A stretch of 64,000 nt of DNA from Pseudomonas typographi (GTDB lineage: Bacteria; Pseudomonadota; Gammaproteobacteria; Pseudomonadales; Pseudomonadaceae), in contig NZ_JAAOCA010000003.1 of the NCBI RefSeq assembly GCF_014694385.1, forward strand, positions 62,001 through 126,000, in the 5' to 3' direction. Of the stretch, positions 46,049 to 54,652 are shown piece by piece. How positions within the stretch are numbered: the first letter of the stretch is position 1; every line of letters begins with the position of its first letter. Under the pieces are notes generated by a model. It was not told where the DNA came from, did no database searches, and saw only the letters and a program-made list of their open reading frames with translations. A program made the position numbers and the translations under genes.

Positions 46049-47086
46049 ATGCCTCGACAACTGGGTAAACCCTTCAAACTGGGCTTTCTGAGCCACGCCT
46101 TCGGCGCCGACCCGCAACAGGCTTATGATCACCTGATCGAACAATTCGAAGTCGCACAGGCGCTGGGCTTCGACGGCGGTTGGATCGCCCAGCATCATCT
46201 GGACCAGGGGTTTGGCCGGTTGCCATCGCCGCTGGTGCTGCTGGCCGCTATCGCCGAACAGGTCCCGGGCATCGAGCTGGGTACCGCGGTGGTGGTGCTA
46301 CCGTTCGAAGACCCGACCCGCCTGGCCGAAGACGCCAGCGTGCTGGATAACCTCAGCGCTGGCCGGGTGCAACTGGGCATCGGCAGCGGTGGCGCGAACC
46401 TGGGCAACTTCGATGCCTTTGGCCAGGCCGCCGAGGATCGCCAGGCGCAGTTCGAGCAACGCCAGCAACAGCTTCAGCGCCTGTTGCAAGGCTACCCGCT
46501 GCCCGGCAGCGGCGGCCTCACCCTGCAGCCTCCTGCGCCAGGGCTTGCGCAACGCTTGTGGCATTCGCACGGCAGCGAAGCCGGCGCGCGCTATGCGGCC
46601 AGCCAGGGCAACGGGCTACTGCTGGGCACCGCCACCCATGACCCGCTGACGGTGCAGAAACCTTTGGCCGAGGCGTACCTGGCGGCCTGGGCCGACCCTG
46701 CCCACCCGCCGCGTATCGGCGTGGTCCGGGCCGTATTCCCGGCGCCGGACCGCGCCACCGCGCAAGCGGAGCTAGCCGTCGATATCGAAAAACATATTCC
46801 GCGCCTGCAACGTGAGGGCCTGATCGAGCAAGCGCTGGGCCTGGACGCACATCTACGGCTGATGAACGTGCACCATGGCGACACCGAACAGGTGATCGCC
46901 AGCCTGCGCCAAGACCCGGCGCTGTTTCCCTATGCCGATTATTTGATCGTGGTGGCCCAGGCGGAAAGCTCCACCCAGGCGCAGGTGCTTGAGCGCTTGC
47001 GGCTGATAGCCCAGGCCATCGCCCCGGCCTTGGGTTGGCAACCCCGCGCGGCCCGACCTACCCAGCCCCAGCCGACAGTGGGATGA
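46049..47086 (+). CDS. LLM-class flavin monooxygenase, bacterial-luciferase-like
   Basis: The 345-residue protein starts 5 bp after the previous gene. It shares LGFLSHAFG, DGGWIAQHHLDQGFGRLPSPLVLLAAIAEQ (about residues 45-74), LPFEDPTRLAEDASVLDNLSAGRVQLGIGSGG and ASQGNGLLLGTATHDPL with its neighbour. The paired AQHH motif is kept. It is probably the partner or paralogue of the 45027 product. Confidence 0.88.
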   Translation: MPRQLGKPFKLGFLSHAFGADPQQAYDHLIEQFEVAQALGFDGGWIAQHHLDQGFGRLPSPLVLLAAIAEQVPGIELGTAVVVLPFEDPTRLAEDASVLDNLSAGRVQLGIGSGGANLGNFDAFGQAAEDRQAQFEQRQQQLQRLLQGYPLPGSGGLTLQPPAPGLAQRLWHSHGSEAGARYAASQGNGLLLGTATHDPLTVQKPLAEAYLAAWADPAHPPRIGVVRAVFPAPDRATAQAELAVDIEKHIPRLQREGLIEQALGLDAHLRLMNVHHGDTEQVIASLRQDPALFPYADYLIVVAQAESSTQAQVLERLRLIAQAIAPALGWQPRAARPTQPQPTVG

Positions 47087-47123
47087 TGCCGCGTTCGCAA
47101 GTGTATTTTCACGGAGCCTGAGC

Positions 47124-48140
47124 ATGGCACTGGAATTCAGCTGGCAATTGCCGCTGTGCAGCCCAAACGGGGCTACCCCGCCCGGGCAGTGGATTCAACT
47201 GGCCCAAGCTGTGGAGTACGCGGGCCTCGATGGGCTTTGGGTGCTGGCGGGCGCGCAGTGTGCCGAAAGCCTAGGGGTGGCGGCGGCGCTGTGTGCCCAT
47301 ACTCACCAGGTGCAATTGACCGTGAGCGTGGCGCCGCAAGTGATGCTGCCGGCGGCGCTGTTCAGTACGCTGCAAAGTCTGCAATCGATCAGCGCCCACC
47401 GTGTGCGCCTACACCTGCCCGACGCTGAGCAAGGTGAGTTGCGCAGCCTGTTCGGCGAATGGCTCAACCGCGACCAACGCAGTGAACGCACCGGCGAATA
47501 CCTGGAGATCCTCGCGCAACTGCTCAACGGCAGCGACGGCGGCTTGCACTACAGCGGCCGGTATTTCCAATTGGAAAACGCAGGGTTTGCCCGGCGCGAC
47601 CTGCCGGCACCGCCGATCATTCTGGATGCCAGCCAAAGCCCTTCGCTCATCGCTCGCCACGCGGACGCTTGCTTGCTGCGCTCGGCGCCAGGGCCGCAGT
47701 TGAAGGCGCAGATCAGCCGCCTGAGTGCGCTGCAGCGCCCGGCCAAACGGGCGTTACGCTTCGCCTGTGGCTTCAGCCTGATCCAGGGCGACAGCGAGGC
47801 CCAGGCGTGGGAAGCGGCCGCCCGGCAACTGAGTGAACAGACCGCTGCGCGGCTCGTCCCGGCCGATTCGCCCCCCCGCCTCGGCGGCCCTGGCAACCCG
47901 CTGCGCCATTTCGAAATCGCCCCCAACCTGGTGCAACTGGGCCCTGGGCTGCCGCTCTATTTGATCGGCACACCTCGGCAGTTGGCCACCCGCCTGCAAG
48001 AACTGCACGGGCTGGGCCTGAACCACGTGGTGATTCAGGGCCACGCAGCCGTCAGCGATGTGCTGCGTTTTGGTGAGCGGGTGCTACCGTTGCTGGCTGA
48101 GCTAGGCCTGCGTAAGGAAGCGGTACAGCATGCCCGTTGA
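47124..48140 (+). CDS. LLM-class flavin-dependent oxidoreductase, SsuD-related
   Basis: A GGAG site in a 37-bp gap precedes ATG 47124. The 338-residue protein has EFSWQLPLCSPNG near the start, AVEYAGLDGLWVLAGAQCAESLGVAAAL, VSVAPQVMLPAALFSTLQSLQSIS, SDGGLHYSGRYFQLENAGF and LYLIGTPRQLATRLQELHGLGLNHVVIQGHAAV. This follows the SsuD/MsuD layout (LPxxxxG start, PSxxSPTxxARxxATLDRLS-like block) but is divergent, with key blocks weakly conserved. It may be a divergent oxygenase or a partner of the next protein, which it overlaps by 11 bp. Confidence 0.8.
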   Translation: MALEFSWQLPLCSPNGATPPGQWIQLAQAVEYAGLDGLWVLAGAQCAESLGVAAALCAHTHQVQLTVSVAPQVMLPAALFSTLQSLQSISAHRVRLHLPDAEQGELRSLFGEWLNRDQRSERTGEYLEILAQLLNGSDGGLHYSGRYFQLENAGFARRDLPAPPIILDASQSPSLIARHADACLLRSAPGPQLKAQISRLSALQRPAKRALRFACGFSLIQGDSEAQAWEAAARQLSEQTAARLVPADSPPRLGGPGNPLRHFEIAPNLVQLGPGLPLYLIGTPRQLATRLQELHGLGLNHVVIQGHAAVSDVLRFGERVLPLLAELGLRKEAVQHAR

Positions 48141-49251
48141 ACGTCGCCAAGCCCTCGAAATCGATTGGTTCCTCCCCACCAATGGGGATGGCCGCCACCT
48201 GACCAGCAGCGGCCTGCCGAAGGTGGCGCTGTTCCAGCAAGGCGAACGGGCGCCCACCCTGGGCTACCTGCGCCAAGTGGTCCGGGCCGCTGAGCAAGCG
48301 GGCTTCGACGGCATCATGGTGCCCACCGCCAGCGGCTTTGAAGACCCGTGGTTGATCACCGCGGTGTTGGCCCAGGAGGTGCGCCGCCTGCGCTTTCTGC
48401 TCACCCTGCGGCCCGGCGTGGAGTCGCCCGCCTATAGCGCCCACCGGGCGGCGACGTTGCAACGGCTCAGTGACAACCGCCTGGACCTGCACTTGGTGTC
48501 AGGCTCCAGCCGCTTCGAGCAACGCTCGTTGGGCGATTTTCTCGAGCATGACGAGCGCTATGCGCGCACCGCCGAATTCCTTCAGGTGTTCCAGGGCGCC
48601 TGGCATGGCCAAACTTACCCGCACCAGGGGCGCTACTACCGGCAAGAGGCCGGCGGCCCACTCGCGGCCGACGCGCGCGTGCCGGCGATTTATTTCGGCG
48701 GAGCCTCGGCCGCCGCCGAACAGGTCGGCGCCGCTTACGCGCAAACGTACCTGATGTGGTGCGAACCGCCGCCGATGATCGCTGAACGTATCCAACGGAT
48801 GCGCGAGCTGGCCGCTGCCCAGGGCCGCACACTGCGTTTCGGGCTGCGCTTGCATATCTTCGCCGCTGCCACCGACGACGAGGCCTGGGCCCATGTGGAA
48901 CGCTTACTGGACGAAATCCCAAAAGATGCCATCGACCGCGCCCAGCGGCAGATGGCCGCCTATGAGTCGGTGGGCCAGTCCCGCCAAACGAGTTTGGTCA
49001 AGGGCCGTGGCCGCCGCGCCCGGGAGCTTGAAGTGTCCCCCAACCTTTGGGCAGGCGTCGGCCTGGTGCGGGGCGGCGCCGGTACGGCGTTGGTGGGCAA
49101 TTACGAGCACGTGGCCGAACGTATCGAGCACTACCATGCCTTGGGTGTCGACTGCTTCATTCTGTCAGGGTTTCCGCACCTGGAAGAAGCCATCCACCTG
49201 GGTGCTGAACTGCTGCCGCGGTTACGCCGGATCAGCGCTGGCCAAGGGTGA
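48130..49251 (+). CDS. SsuD-family FMNH2-dependent alkanesulfonate monooxygenase
   Basis: The 373-residue protein aligns along its full length with E. coli SsuD: IDWFLPTNGDGRHL at the start, LRPGVESPAYSAHRAATLQRLSDNR (about residues 96-120), LVSGSSRFEQ, FLEHDERYARTAEFLQV, IYFGGASAAAEQVGAAYAQTYLMWCEPP, FGLRLHIFAAATDDEAW and SPNLWAGVGLVRGGAGTALVGNYEHVA. In that family the reaction releases sulfite and an aldehyde from an alkanesulfonate with FMNH2 and O2. Substrate range here is unknown, so no symbol is given. It is the last gene of the sigma54 operon and stops 12 bp before the SfnR-like gene. Confidence 0.92.
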   Translation: MPVERRQALEIDWFLPTNGDGRHLTSSGLPKVALFQQGERAPTLGYLRQVVRAAEQAGFDGIMVPTASGFEDPWLITAVLAQEVRRLRFLLTLRPGVESPAYSAHRAATLQRLSDNRLDLHLVSGSSRFEQRSLGDFLEHDERYARTAEFLQVFQGAWHGQTYPHQGRYYRQEAGGPLAADARVPAIYFGGASAAAEQVGAAYAQTYLMWCEPPPMIAERIQRMRELAAAQGRTLRFGLRLHIFAAATDDEAWAHVERLLDEIPKDAIDRAQRQMAAYESVGQSRQTSLVKGRGRRARELEVSPNLWAGVGLVRGGAGTALVGNYEHVAERIEHYHALGVDCFILSGFPHLEEAIHLGAELLPRLRRISAGQG

Positions 49252-49263
49252 AACCCAGGCGGC

Positions 49264-50349
49264 TCAAGGGCAGGCCTTGTTACGGCCCTTGAGCATGCCG
49301 TGGTTGGCCAGCAGCGTGCGCATCGCGTTACGGGTAATCCCCAGCAATTGCGCGGTGCGCATCTGGTTGAAGCTGCAATAGGAAAATGCTTCGCGCACGA
49401 TCAGGTCTTCGATGTCATGCAGCAATGCGTCCCCGGGTGTTTCGAACAGCCGCAATAATTGCTCGCGCAGCACGTCCTGCGGCAGGGTGGGTGCCGCCCC
49501 GACAGGGCCGGCATGCAGGGCGCTGAGCCCCGCTGAGAATTTAAGGTGTTCAACCCGCAAGGCCTTGTCACCGGCGACCAACAATGCCAGGTGCACCACG
49601 TTCTCGAGCTCGCGGATGTTGCCTGGCCAGGGGTAGTCCAGCAGCGCCTGCGCCGCAGCCTCCGACAGCATGGGCTCGGCGATCTTCAGGCGGGTGCTGT
49701 AGGTTTTCTTGAAGTGCTCGACCAGCGGCAGGATGTCCAGCGGCCGTTCGCGCAGCGGTAGCACCTTTACCGCGGCGACGTTGATGCGGTACAGCAGGTC
49801 TAGGCGGAAGTTGCCCGCCTCCACTGCCCGCTCAAGGTCGACGTTGCTGGCCGTGACCAAGCGAATATCGACCTTGATGGGTTTGCGCGAGCCTACGCGC
49901 ACCACTTCCTGTTCCTGTAGCACCCGCAACAGCTTGACCTGCAGGGGCAACGGCAAGTCGCCGATCTCATCCAGGAACAGGGTGCCGCCGTCGGCTTCCT
50001 CAAACCAACCCGCGCGCCGCCCCACGGCACCGGAGAACGCCCCCGCCTCATGCCCGAAGAACTCGCTCTCGGCCAGGCTTTCGCTCACGGCCCCGCAGTT
50101 GACCGCGACGAAGGCCCCGGCCCGGCCACTGGCGCTATGGATATAACGCGCCACCAGCTCTTTGCCGGTGCCGGTTTCGCCATGGATCAGTACCGGCGCC
50201 ACGCTGGGCGCGACCCGTTGCAGAAACTCCAAAAGTTGGCGCGATCGCGGGTCGGCGAATACCAACGCTTTGGCCCGGATGGATAACGGGTCTTTTTCGC
50301 CCTGAGGTAACGTTAGGATCGGGCTGGGATGCCCTTGTGGACCTCTCAT
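49264..50349 (-). CDS. sfnR: Sigma54-dependent activator, SfnR-like, without sensor domain
   Basis: The 361-residue protein goes almost straight into the AAA+ domain: Walker A GETGTGKE (57-64), sigma54-contact loop GAFSGA (103-108), Walker B TLFLDEIG (123-130), [10 protein letters not shown], and a Fis-type HTH at the C-terminus ([22 protein letters not shown]). No receiver, GAF or PAS domain is present. This is the architecture of SfnR, which in Pseudomonas putida activates dimethylsulfone use and is itself controlled through CysB. The contact loop reads GAFSGA instead of GAFTGA. It converges with the 40271 operon, diverges from the 50711 operon, and is the obvious activator for the three sigma54 promoters in this window. 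Confidence 0.85.
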   Translation of the reverse strand: MRGPQGHPSPILTLPQGEKDPLSIRAKALVFADPRSRQLLEFLQRVAPSVAPVLIHGETGTGKELVARYIHSASGRAGAFVAVNCGAVSESLAESEFFGHEAGAFSGAVGRRAGWFEEADGGTLFLDEIGDLPLPLQVKLLRVLQEQEVVRVGSRKPIKVDIRLVTASNVDLERAVEAGNFRLDLLYRINVAAVKVLPLRERPLDILPLVEHFKKTYSTRLKIAEPMLSEAAAQALLDYPWPGNIRELENVVHLALLVAGDKALRVEHLKFSAGLSALHAGPVGAAPTLPQDVLREQLLRLFETPGDALLHDIEDLIVREAFSYCSFNQMRTAQLLGITRNAMRTLLANHGMLKGRNKACP

Positions 50350-50362
50350 GGCAGTGGGTTCT

Positions 50363-50380
50363 CGGCGAAGGTACTCGCCG
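50363..50380. repeat. Inverted repeat just upstream of sfnR
   Basis: CGGCGA (50363-50368) and TCGCCG (50375-50380) flank AGGTAC, 14 bp before the sfnR ATG. It could be an operator or a small leader hairpin limiting sfnR expression. Confidence 0.35.
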
Positions 50381-50483
50381 CGTACTGTACTCAGGCTAAC
50401 TTATAACTAGAAAGATCTAAAAAGCATTAGAACATAACTGCGCTACCCATGGCGCGGCGTGTGCGCGGGGTTTGATGGCACTT

Positions 50484-50499
50484 TGTTGATAACGCAACA
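50484..50499. promoter_or_regulatory. Dyad upstream of the 50.6-kb sigma54 promoter
   Basis: TGTTG and CAACA are 5-bp arms around ATAACG. The dyad lies about 95-108 bp upstream of the -24 element, a usual place for a sigma54 activator. It differs in sequence from the 18-bp motif at the other two promoters. Confidence 0.35.
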
Positions 50500-50590
50500 G
50501 TTTGCCCTAATGGCTGCTGCTAATTCAGCGCAGCGCGTTGGTCATTATTAAAAAAACCCCGTCACACAAGAGCTTAAAAAAATAACAGGT

Positions 50591-50606
50591 TGGCATGGCG
50601 GTTGCT
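50591..50606 (+). promoter_or_regulatory. Sigma54 (-24/-12) promoter of the receptor-phoD operon
   Basis: TGGCATGGCGGTTGCT fits TGGCAYG-N4-TTGCW; GG at 50592-50593 and GC at 50604-50605 are 10 bp apart. Transcription should start near 50617, 94 bp before ATG 50711. Confidence 0.8.
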
Positions 50607-50623
50607 GGGGCAGCCTCAGCTTA

Positions 50624-50635
50624 CTCTTCGAAGAG
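50624..50635. repeat. 12-bp perfect palindrome just after the predicted start site
   Basis: CTCTTCGAAGAG is self-complementary and sits about 7 bp downstream of the predicted sigma54 start. A repressor bound here would block the promoter. Confidence 0.35.
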
Positions 50636-50710
50636 CGGCCCTTAATCGGTTCGGACGGCAAGGCACCTGGCATGCCGCCCGAAGCGCAGAACTTATAAAG
50701 GGACCCTGCC

Positions 50711-52996
50711 ATGCCTGCACGCCATTGCAACGCCTATTATCGCTTACGCTTTGCCCACTATCCTTTCGTGCTGGCCAGCGCGCCACTGATGTCGCTGTTC
50801 GGTGCCGAGGCCTTGGCGCAAACGGCGGACCCACAAGCCACTGCCGCGCTGGCACCCGTGACGGTGACGGCGCAACGCTACGAAGAATCCGCCCAGAACG
50901 TTGGTATCGCCTTGACCGCCCTGCAAGGGCAAGACTTGAAAGACAAAGGCGTTACCCAGGTCAATGACCTACAGAATTATGTGCCCAACCTCGACATCGT
51001 TCCCCAATACGGCAGCGGCAACCCGCTGTTTCGTATCCGTGGCGTGGGCCTGAAAGACTACGGCAGCAATAATACCTCCACCGTGGGCGTTTACCTGGAC
51101 CAAGTCGCCTTGCCCTACCCGATCCAAACCCAAGGACAACTGTTCGACTTGGAACGGGTGGAAGTGCTGCGCGGCCCGCAGGGGACGTTATATGGGCGCA
51201 ACAGCACCGCGGGTGCTATCAACTTCATTACCAACAAGCCCACCCGCGAGTTGCACGGCGGGTTGACAGCCAACTACGGTTCGTACCACGCCAGCAGCTT
51301 GGAAGGCTTTTTGTCAGGCCCCTTGACCGAAGACTTGCGCGCGCGCTTGGCGTTTATCACCGAGCAAGGTGGCGCGTGGCAAGACAACCGTGTGACCGGC
51401 CAAAGCCTGGGCGACAAGGACAACACCTCCTTGCGTGCCCAGTTCGACTGGGATGCGACCCCAGGCATCAACTTCAACTTGACCGTGCATGGCGGCAAAG
51501 ACCAGTCCGACAGCCTGGGCTCCCGCCTGTACCAAGGCTTAGTGCCCAATGCCACCTATGGTGGCGGCTATGCCACCATCGCCCCGGAGAGCAATAGCAA
51601 ACAAACCGGCTGGGGCCTGACGCCGGGCTTTGCCAAGTTCACCGGCCTGTCGGCCCACGATAAACCGCACCGCGATAATGACAACACGGGGCTGGCCCTG
51701 ACCAGCAAGTTCGACCTCGACGACCACCTCAGTGTGACCAGCATCACTGCGGTGGACCGCTTCCGCCGGCGTGAATACATCGATTGGGACGCCTCGGTGA
51801 TTCCACAATCGGATGAATATTTCGACTCGAAGATCAACGTGTTCTCCCAGGAATTGCGCCTGGCGTCCCAGGATAACGAACGTTTCAATTGGCAAACCGG
51901 GCTGTACTTCGCCAAGGACAAGCTCGACGAGCAGTTTTACTCGGACTTCAGCGCCAACCTGGGCTACGGCACGTTCACCTCCTATGAGCAGAAGGCAGAC
52001 ACCTATGGTGTATTCGCCCAAGGCGATTACCGCCTTACCGACACCTTGAAGCTGATTGCCGGGGTGCGCCAGGAACGGGAACACCGCGAGCTCGAAGACT
52101 TCACTACCCAGCGTATTTTGGTCAATAGCGGCGTCTACAGCCTCGGCCCCGCGAGCTTCCCGGCGGCGGACAGTGACCTGCGCAGCGACTCGACCTCCTG
52201 GAAGCTGGGCTTGGAATATCAGTTCAGCCCGTCGACCTTGCTCTATTCGACGATCAGCCGGGGCATCAAGTCGGGAGGCTTCACCGCTTATAACTCCAGC
52301 TACGCCGAGCAAATCGCGCCGGTGAAACCGGAGAAGTTGCTGGCCTATGAAGTGGGCTTCAAGAGCGACTTGACCCGCACCTTGCGCCTCAACGGTTCGG
52401 CGTTCTACTACGACTACCGTGACCAGCAGTATCAGTCACAAGTGTGGATCAGCCAAACCGTCGGCAATGTCGGCCGGTTGGTGAATATTCCCAAATCGAA
52501 GATTTACGGCTATGAACTGGAACTGCAATGGGAACCGATCAGCGGGCTGACCTTGGGCCAATACTTCGGCACCAAAAAAGGTAAATACGTCGACTATCAA
52601 GGCCTCAACAGCACCGCAACGCGGGCCGCCCATTACGCGTACCCGGTGTACACCGACTTCTCCGGGCAAGCCCTGAGCAACTTCCCAGAAACCAGTTATG
52701 GCGGCCAGGTGCAGTACGTCTGGAACGTTCCCGGTTTTACCCTCTCGGCGCAGAGCGATTATTCCTATCATGACAGCATCCAAGGCAGTAGCGGCACCAC
52801 CACCCGTGCCTATTGGCTGGCCAACGCACGCCTGGGCCTGGCGCCGGCGGGCAGCAACTGGTCCGTCGCGTTGTGGGCCCACAACCTGTTCGATAAAGAC
52901 TACGACCTGTACCACGGCTCATTCCTGAGCAACGCGCAAATTGCCACGGCAGGTGAACCCCGCACGGTCGGCGTGCAAGCCAATTACGAATTCTAG
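50711..52996 (+). CDS. TonB-dependent outer-membrane receptor
   Basis: The 761-residue protein has a signal peptide ending near ALA-QTA (about residue 37), a TonB-box-like PVTVTAQR, and a plug with FRIRGVGLKDYGSNNTSTVGVYLDQV and LERVEVLRGPQGTLYGRNSTAGAINFIT (about residues 148-175). The barrel ends GVQANYEF. The GPQGTLYGRNSTAG plug resembles that of the receptor at 1079. It is the first gene of a sigma54 operon with phoD, 9 bp downstream. Confidence 0.92.
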   Translation: MPARHCNAYYRLRFAHYPFVLASAPLMSLFGAEALAQTADPQATAALAPVTVTAQRYEESAQNVGIALTALQGQDLKDKGVTQVNDLQNYVPNLDIVPQYGSGNPLFRIRGVGLKDYGSNNTSTVGVYLDQVALPYPIQTQGQLFDLERVEVLRGPQGTLYGRNSTAGAINFITNKPTRELHGGLTANYGSYHASSLEGFLSGPLTEDLRARLAFITEQGGAWQDNRVTGQSLGDKDNTSLRAQFDWDATPGINFNLTVHGGKDQSDSLGSRLYQGLVPNATYGGGYATIAPESNSKQTGWGLTPGFAKFTGLSAHDKPHRDNDNTGLALTSKFDLDDHLSVTSITAVDRFRRREYIDWDASVIPQSDEYFDSKINVFSQELRLASQDNERFNWQTGLYFAKDKLDEQFYSDFSANLGYGTFTSYEQKADTYGVFAQGDYRLTDTLKLIAGVRQEREHRELEDFTTQRILVNSGVYSLGPASFPAADSDLRSDSTSWKLGLEYQFSPSTLLYSTISRGIKSGGFTAYNSSYAEQIAPVKPEKLLAYEVGFKSDLTRTLRLNGSAFYYDYRDQQYQSQVWISQTVGNVGRLVNIPKSKIYGYELELQWEPISGLTLGQYFGTKKGKYVDYQGLNSTATRAAHYAYPVYTDFSGQALSNFPETSYGGQVQYVWNVPGFTLSAQSDYSYHDSIQGSSGTTTRAYWLANARLGLAPAGSNWSVALWAHNLFDKDYDLYHGSFLSNAQIATAGEPRTVGVQANYEF

Positions 52997-53005
52997 GAGC
53001 CCGCG

Positions 53006-54580
53006 ATGACCTTCGATATCGATCGGCGGCGTGCGCTGCGCCTGTTGGCCGGGGCTGCCGCAGCACCTGCTTTGTTGCGTTTCGGCCGTGCGCTGGGCGC
53101 GACCCCCACCCCCTTCGCGCTCGGCGTTGCCAGTGGCGACCCCTGGCCAGACGGGTTCGTGATCTGGACACGCTTGACCGCCTTGCCGCTGTACCCGGGT
53201 AACGAGCGTGAGCTACCGCCGAGCATCCCGGTCGACTGGGAGGTGGCGCTGGATGAAGCCTTCACCCGTGTCGCCCAGCGTGGCCGAACCCAGGCGCTGG
53301 CCATCAATGGCCATGCGGTTCATGTCGAACTGCGCGGGCTGCAACCTGGCCGTGAATACTGGTATCGCTTCATCACCCTGGGCGAGCAAGGGCCCAGCGG
53401 CCGGGCATTGACCCTGCCAGCGCTGGATAGCCACGTGCAGCGCTTGCGGCTGAGTGTGGCCTCGTGCGCGCATTACGAGCGAGGATTTTTCAGCGCTTAC
53501 CGGCATATGGCCGACGAGCGGCCCGATTTGGTCTTGTTCCTGGGCGACTATATCTACGAATACACCAACGCCGCTGGCACACCGGGGCTTGCGCGAGCAT
53601 ACGGGGCACCGGACGCCACCGACCTGGCCGGTTACCGCTACCGCTATGCGCTGCACAAAACCGACCCCGACTTGCAACGGTTACATGCCTGCGCGCCGTG
53701 GATCGCGACCTGGGACGACCACGAAGTGCAGGACGATTATTCCGGGCGTTTTTCCAAAGACCCAAACGTCTCCCTCGCCCGTTTCCAGCAACGTCGCGCC
53801 GCGGCCTACCAGGCTTTTCTGGAAAACATGCCGTTGCGCCGCCCGCCGCTGGGCAGCAATGGCAGCCCGCAAATCTACCGCCGCTTCACCTATGGCGACT
53901 TGGCCGCGCTGCCCGTGCTCGATGGCCGCCAATACCGCTCCAAGCAACCGTGTTATCGCGCGCCGGATTTCGGTAAAGGGCATATGCAAGCCAATAGCTG
54001 TGCCGATTTGGCCGACCCCAGCCGTACCCTGCTGGGCTTCGAACAGGAAAAATGGCTCTACGACGGCCTGCGCCGCAGCACCAGCCGATGGAACCTGCTC
54101 GCCCAGGACCTGCTGGTCGCCCCGCTGCGGGCACAGAAGCCGGGCAGCGACGAAGCCCGCTATTGGACCGATACCTGGGACGGCTTCCAGGCCGCACGTG
54201 GGCGGCTGATCGAAAACCTGCGCGACAGCCAGGCCGCCAACCCGATCGTGTTGAGTGGCGATTACCATTCGTTCTGGGCCAACCACCTCTATGAACGCCC
54301 CGAAGACCCAACCTCGCGCCTGGTTGCCGCGGAGTTCGTCGGCACCTCCATCACCTCCAATGGCCCCAGTTACAGCGCCGTACAGGCGATATTGCCCGAC
54401 AACCCGCAGATACGCTTCTACGACAGCCGGCCCCGGGGTTACCTGTCACTGGACCTGACCAGCGAACGGCTGGACGTGAAGATGCAGGCGATATCCGACC
54501 GCCTGGACCCGAACGCGAGCGTATCGACACTCAAACGCTTCGTGGTCGAAAGTGGTAGCCCCGTGTTGCACGAGGCGTAA
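53006..54580 (+). CDS. phoD: PhoD-family alkaline phosphatase/phosphodiesterase
   Basis: The 524-residue protein starts with an Arg triplet (RRRALRL, residues 7-13) and a hydrophobic stretch, consistent with Tat export. The PhoD core follows: FALGVASGDPWPDGFVIWTRL (about residues 34-54), VASCAHYERGFFSAYRHMA, DLVLFLGDYIYEY (metal ligands), WIATWDDHEVQDDYSG and VLSGDYHSFWANHL. PhoD enzymes cleave phosphate mono- and diesters in the periplasm. Control by a sigma54 promoter next to an organosulfur activator is unexpected for a phosphatase; a role on sulfate or phospho-sulfo esters is possible but unproved. Confidence 0.9.
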   Translation: MTFDIDRRRALRLLAGAAAAPALLRFGRALGATPTPFALGVASGDPWPDGFVIWTRLTALPLYPGNERELPPSIPVDWEVALDEAFTRVAQRGRTQALAINGHAVHVELRGLQPGREYWYRFITLGEQGPSGRALTLPALDSHVQRLRLSVASCAHYERGFFSAYRHMADERPDLVLFLGDYIYEYTNAAGTPGLARAYGAPDATDLAGYRYRYALHKTDPDLQRLHACAPWIATWDDHEVQDDYSGRFSKDPNVSLARFQQRRAAAYQAFLENMPLRRPPLGSNGSPQIYRRFTYGDLAALPVLDGRQYRSKQPCYRAPDFGKGHMQANSCADLADPSRTLLGFEQEKWLYDGLRRSTSRWNLLAQDLLVAPLRAQKPGSDEARYWTDTWDGFQAARGRLIENLRDSQAANPIVLSGDYHSFWANHLYERPEDPTSRLVAAEFVGTSITSNGPSYSAVQAILPDNPQIRFYDSRPRGYLSLDLTSERLDVKMQAISDRLDPNASVSTLKRFVVESGSPVLHEA

Positions 54581-54652
54581 GGGCATCGGCGCGGCGCCCA
54601 TTCAAGGCTGCCGCCCGCGCGTATAGGTGTTTCGTTGCCGCCAACGCGCCCT

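Larger units (their letters stand above)
50350..50710. other. 361-bp divergent regulatory region
   Basis: No gene fits. It contains a 6-bp inverted repeat near the sfnR start (50363-50380), an AT-rich stretch (50400-50435), a TGTTG/CAACA dyad (50484-50499), an A-run at 50550-50556 followed by CCCC, a sigma54 promoter (50591-50606) firing right, and a leader of about 94 nt with a 12-bp palindrome (50624-50635). The 18-bp enhancer motif of the other two sigma54 promoters was not found here. Confidence 0.6.

Noticed and set aside
50476-50490. TGGCACTTTGTTGAT as a second sigma54 promoter
   Set aside because: The spacing between GG and the -12 position is wrong and GC is absent.
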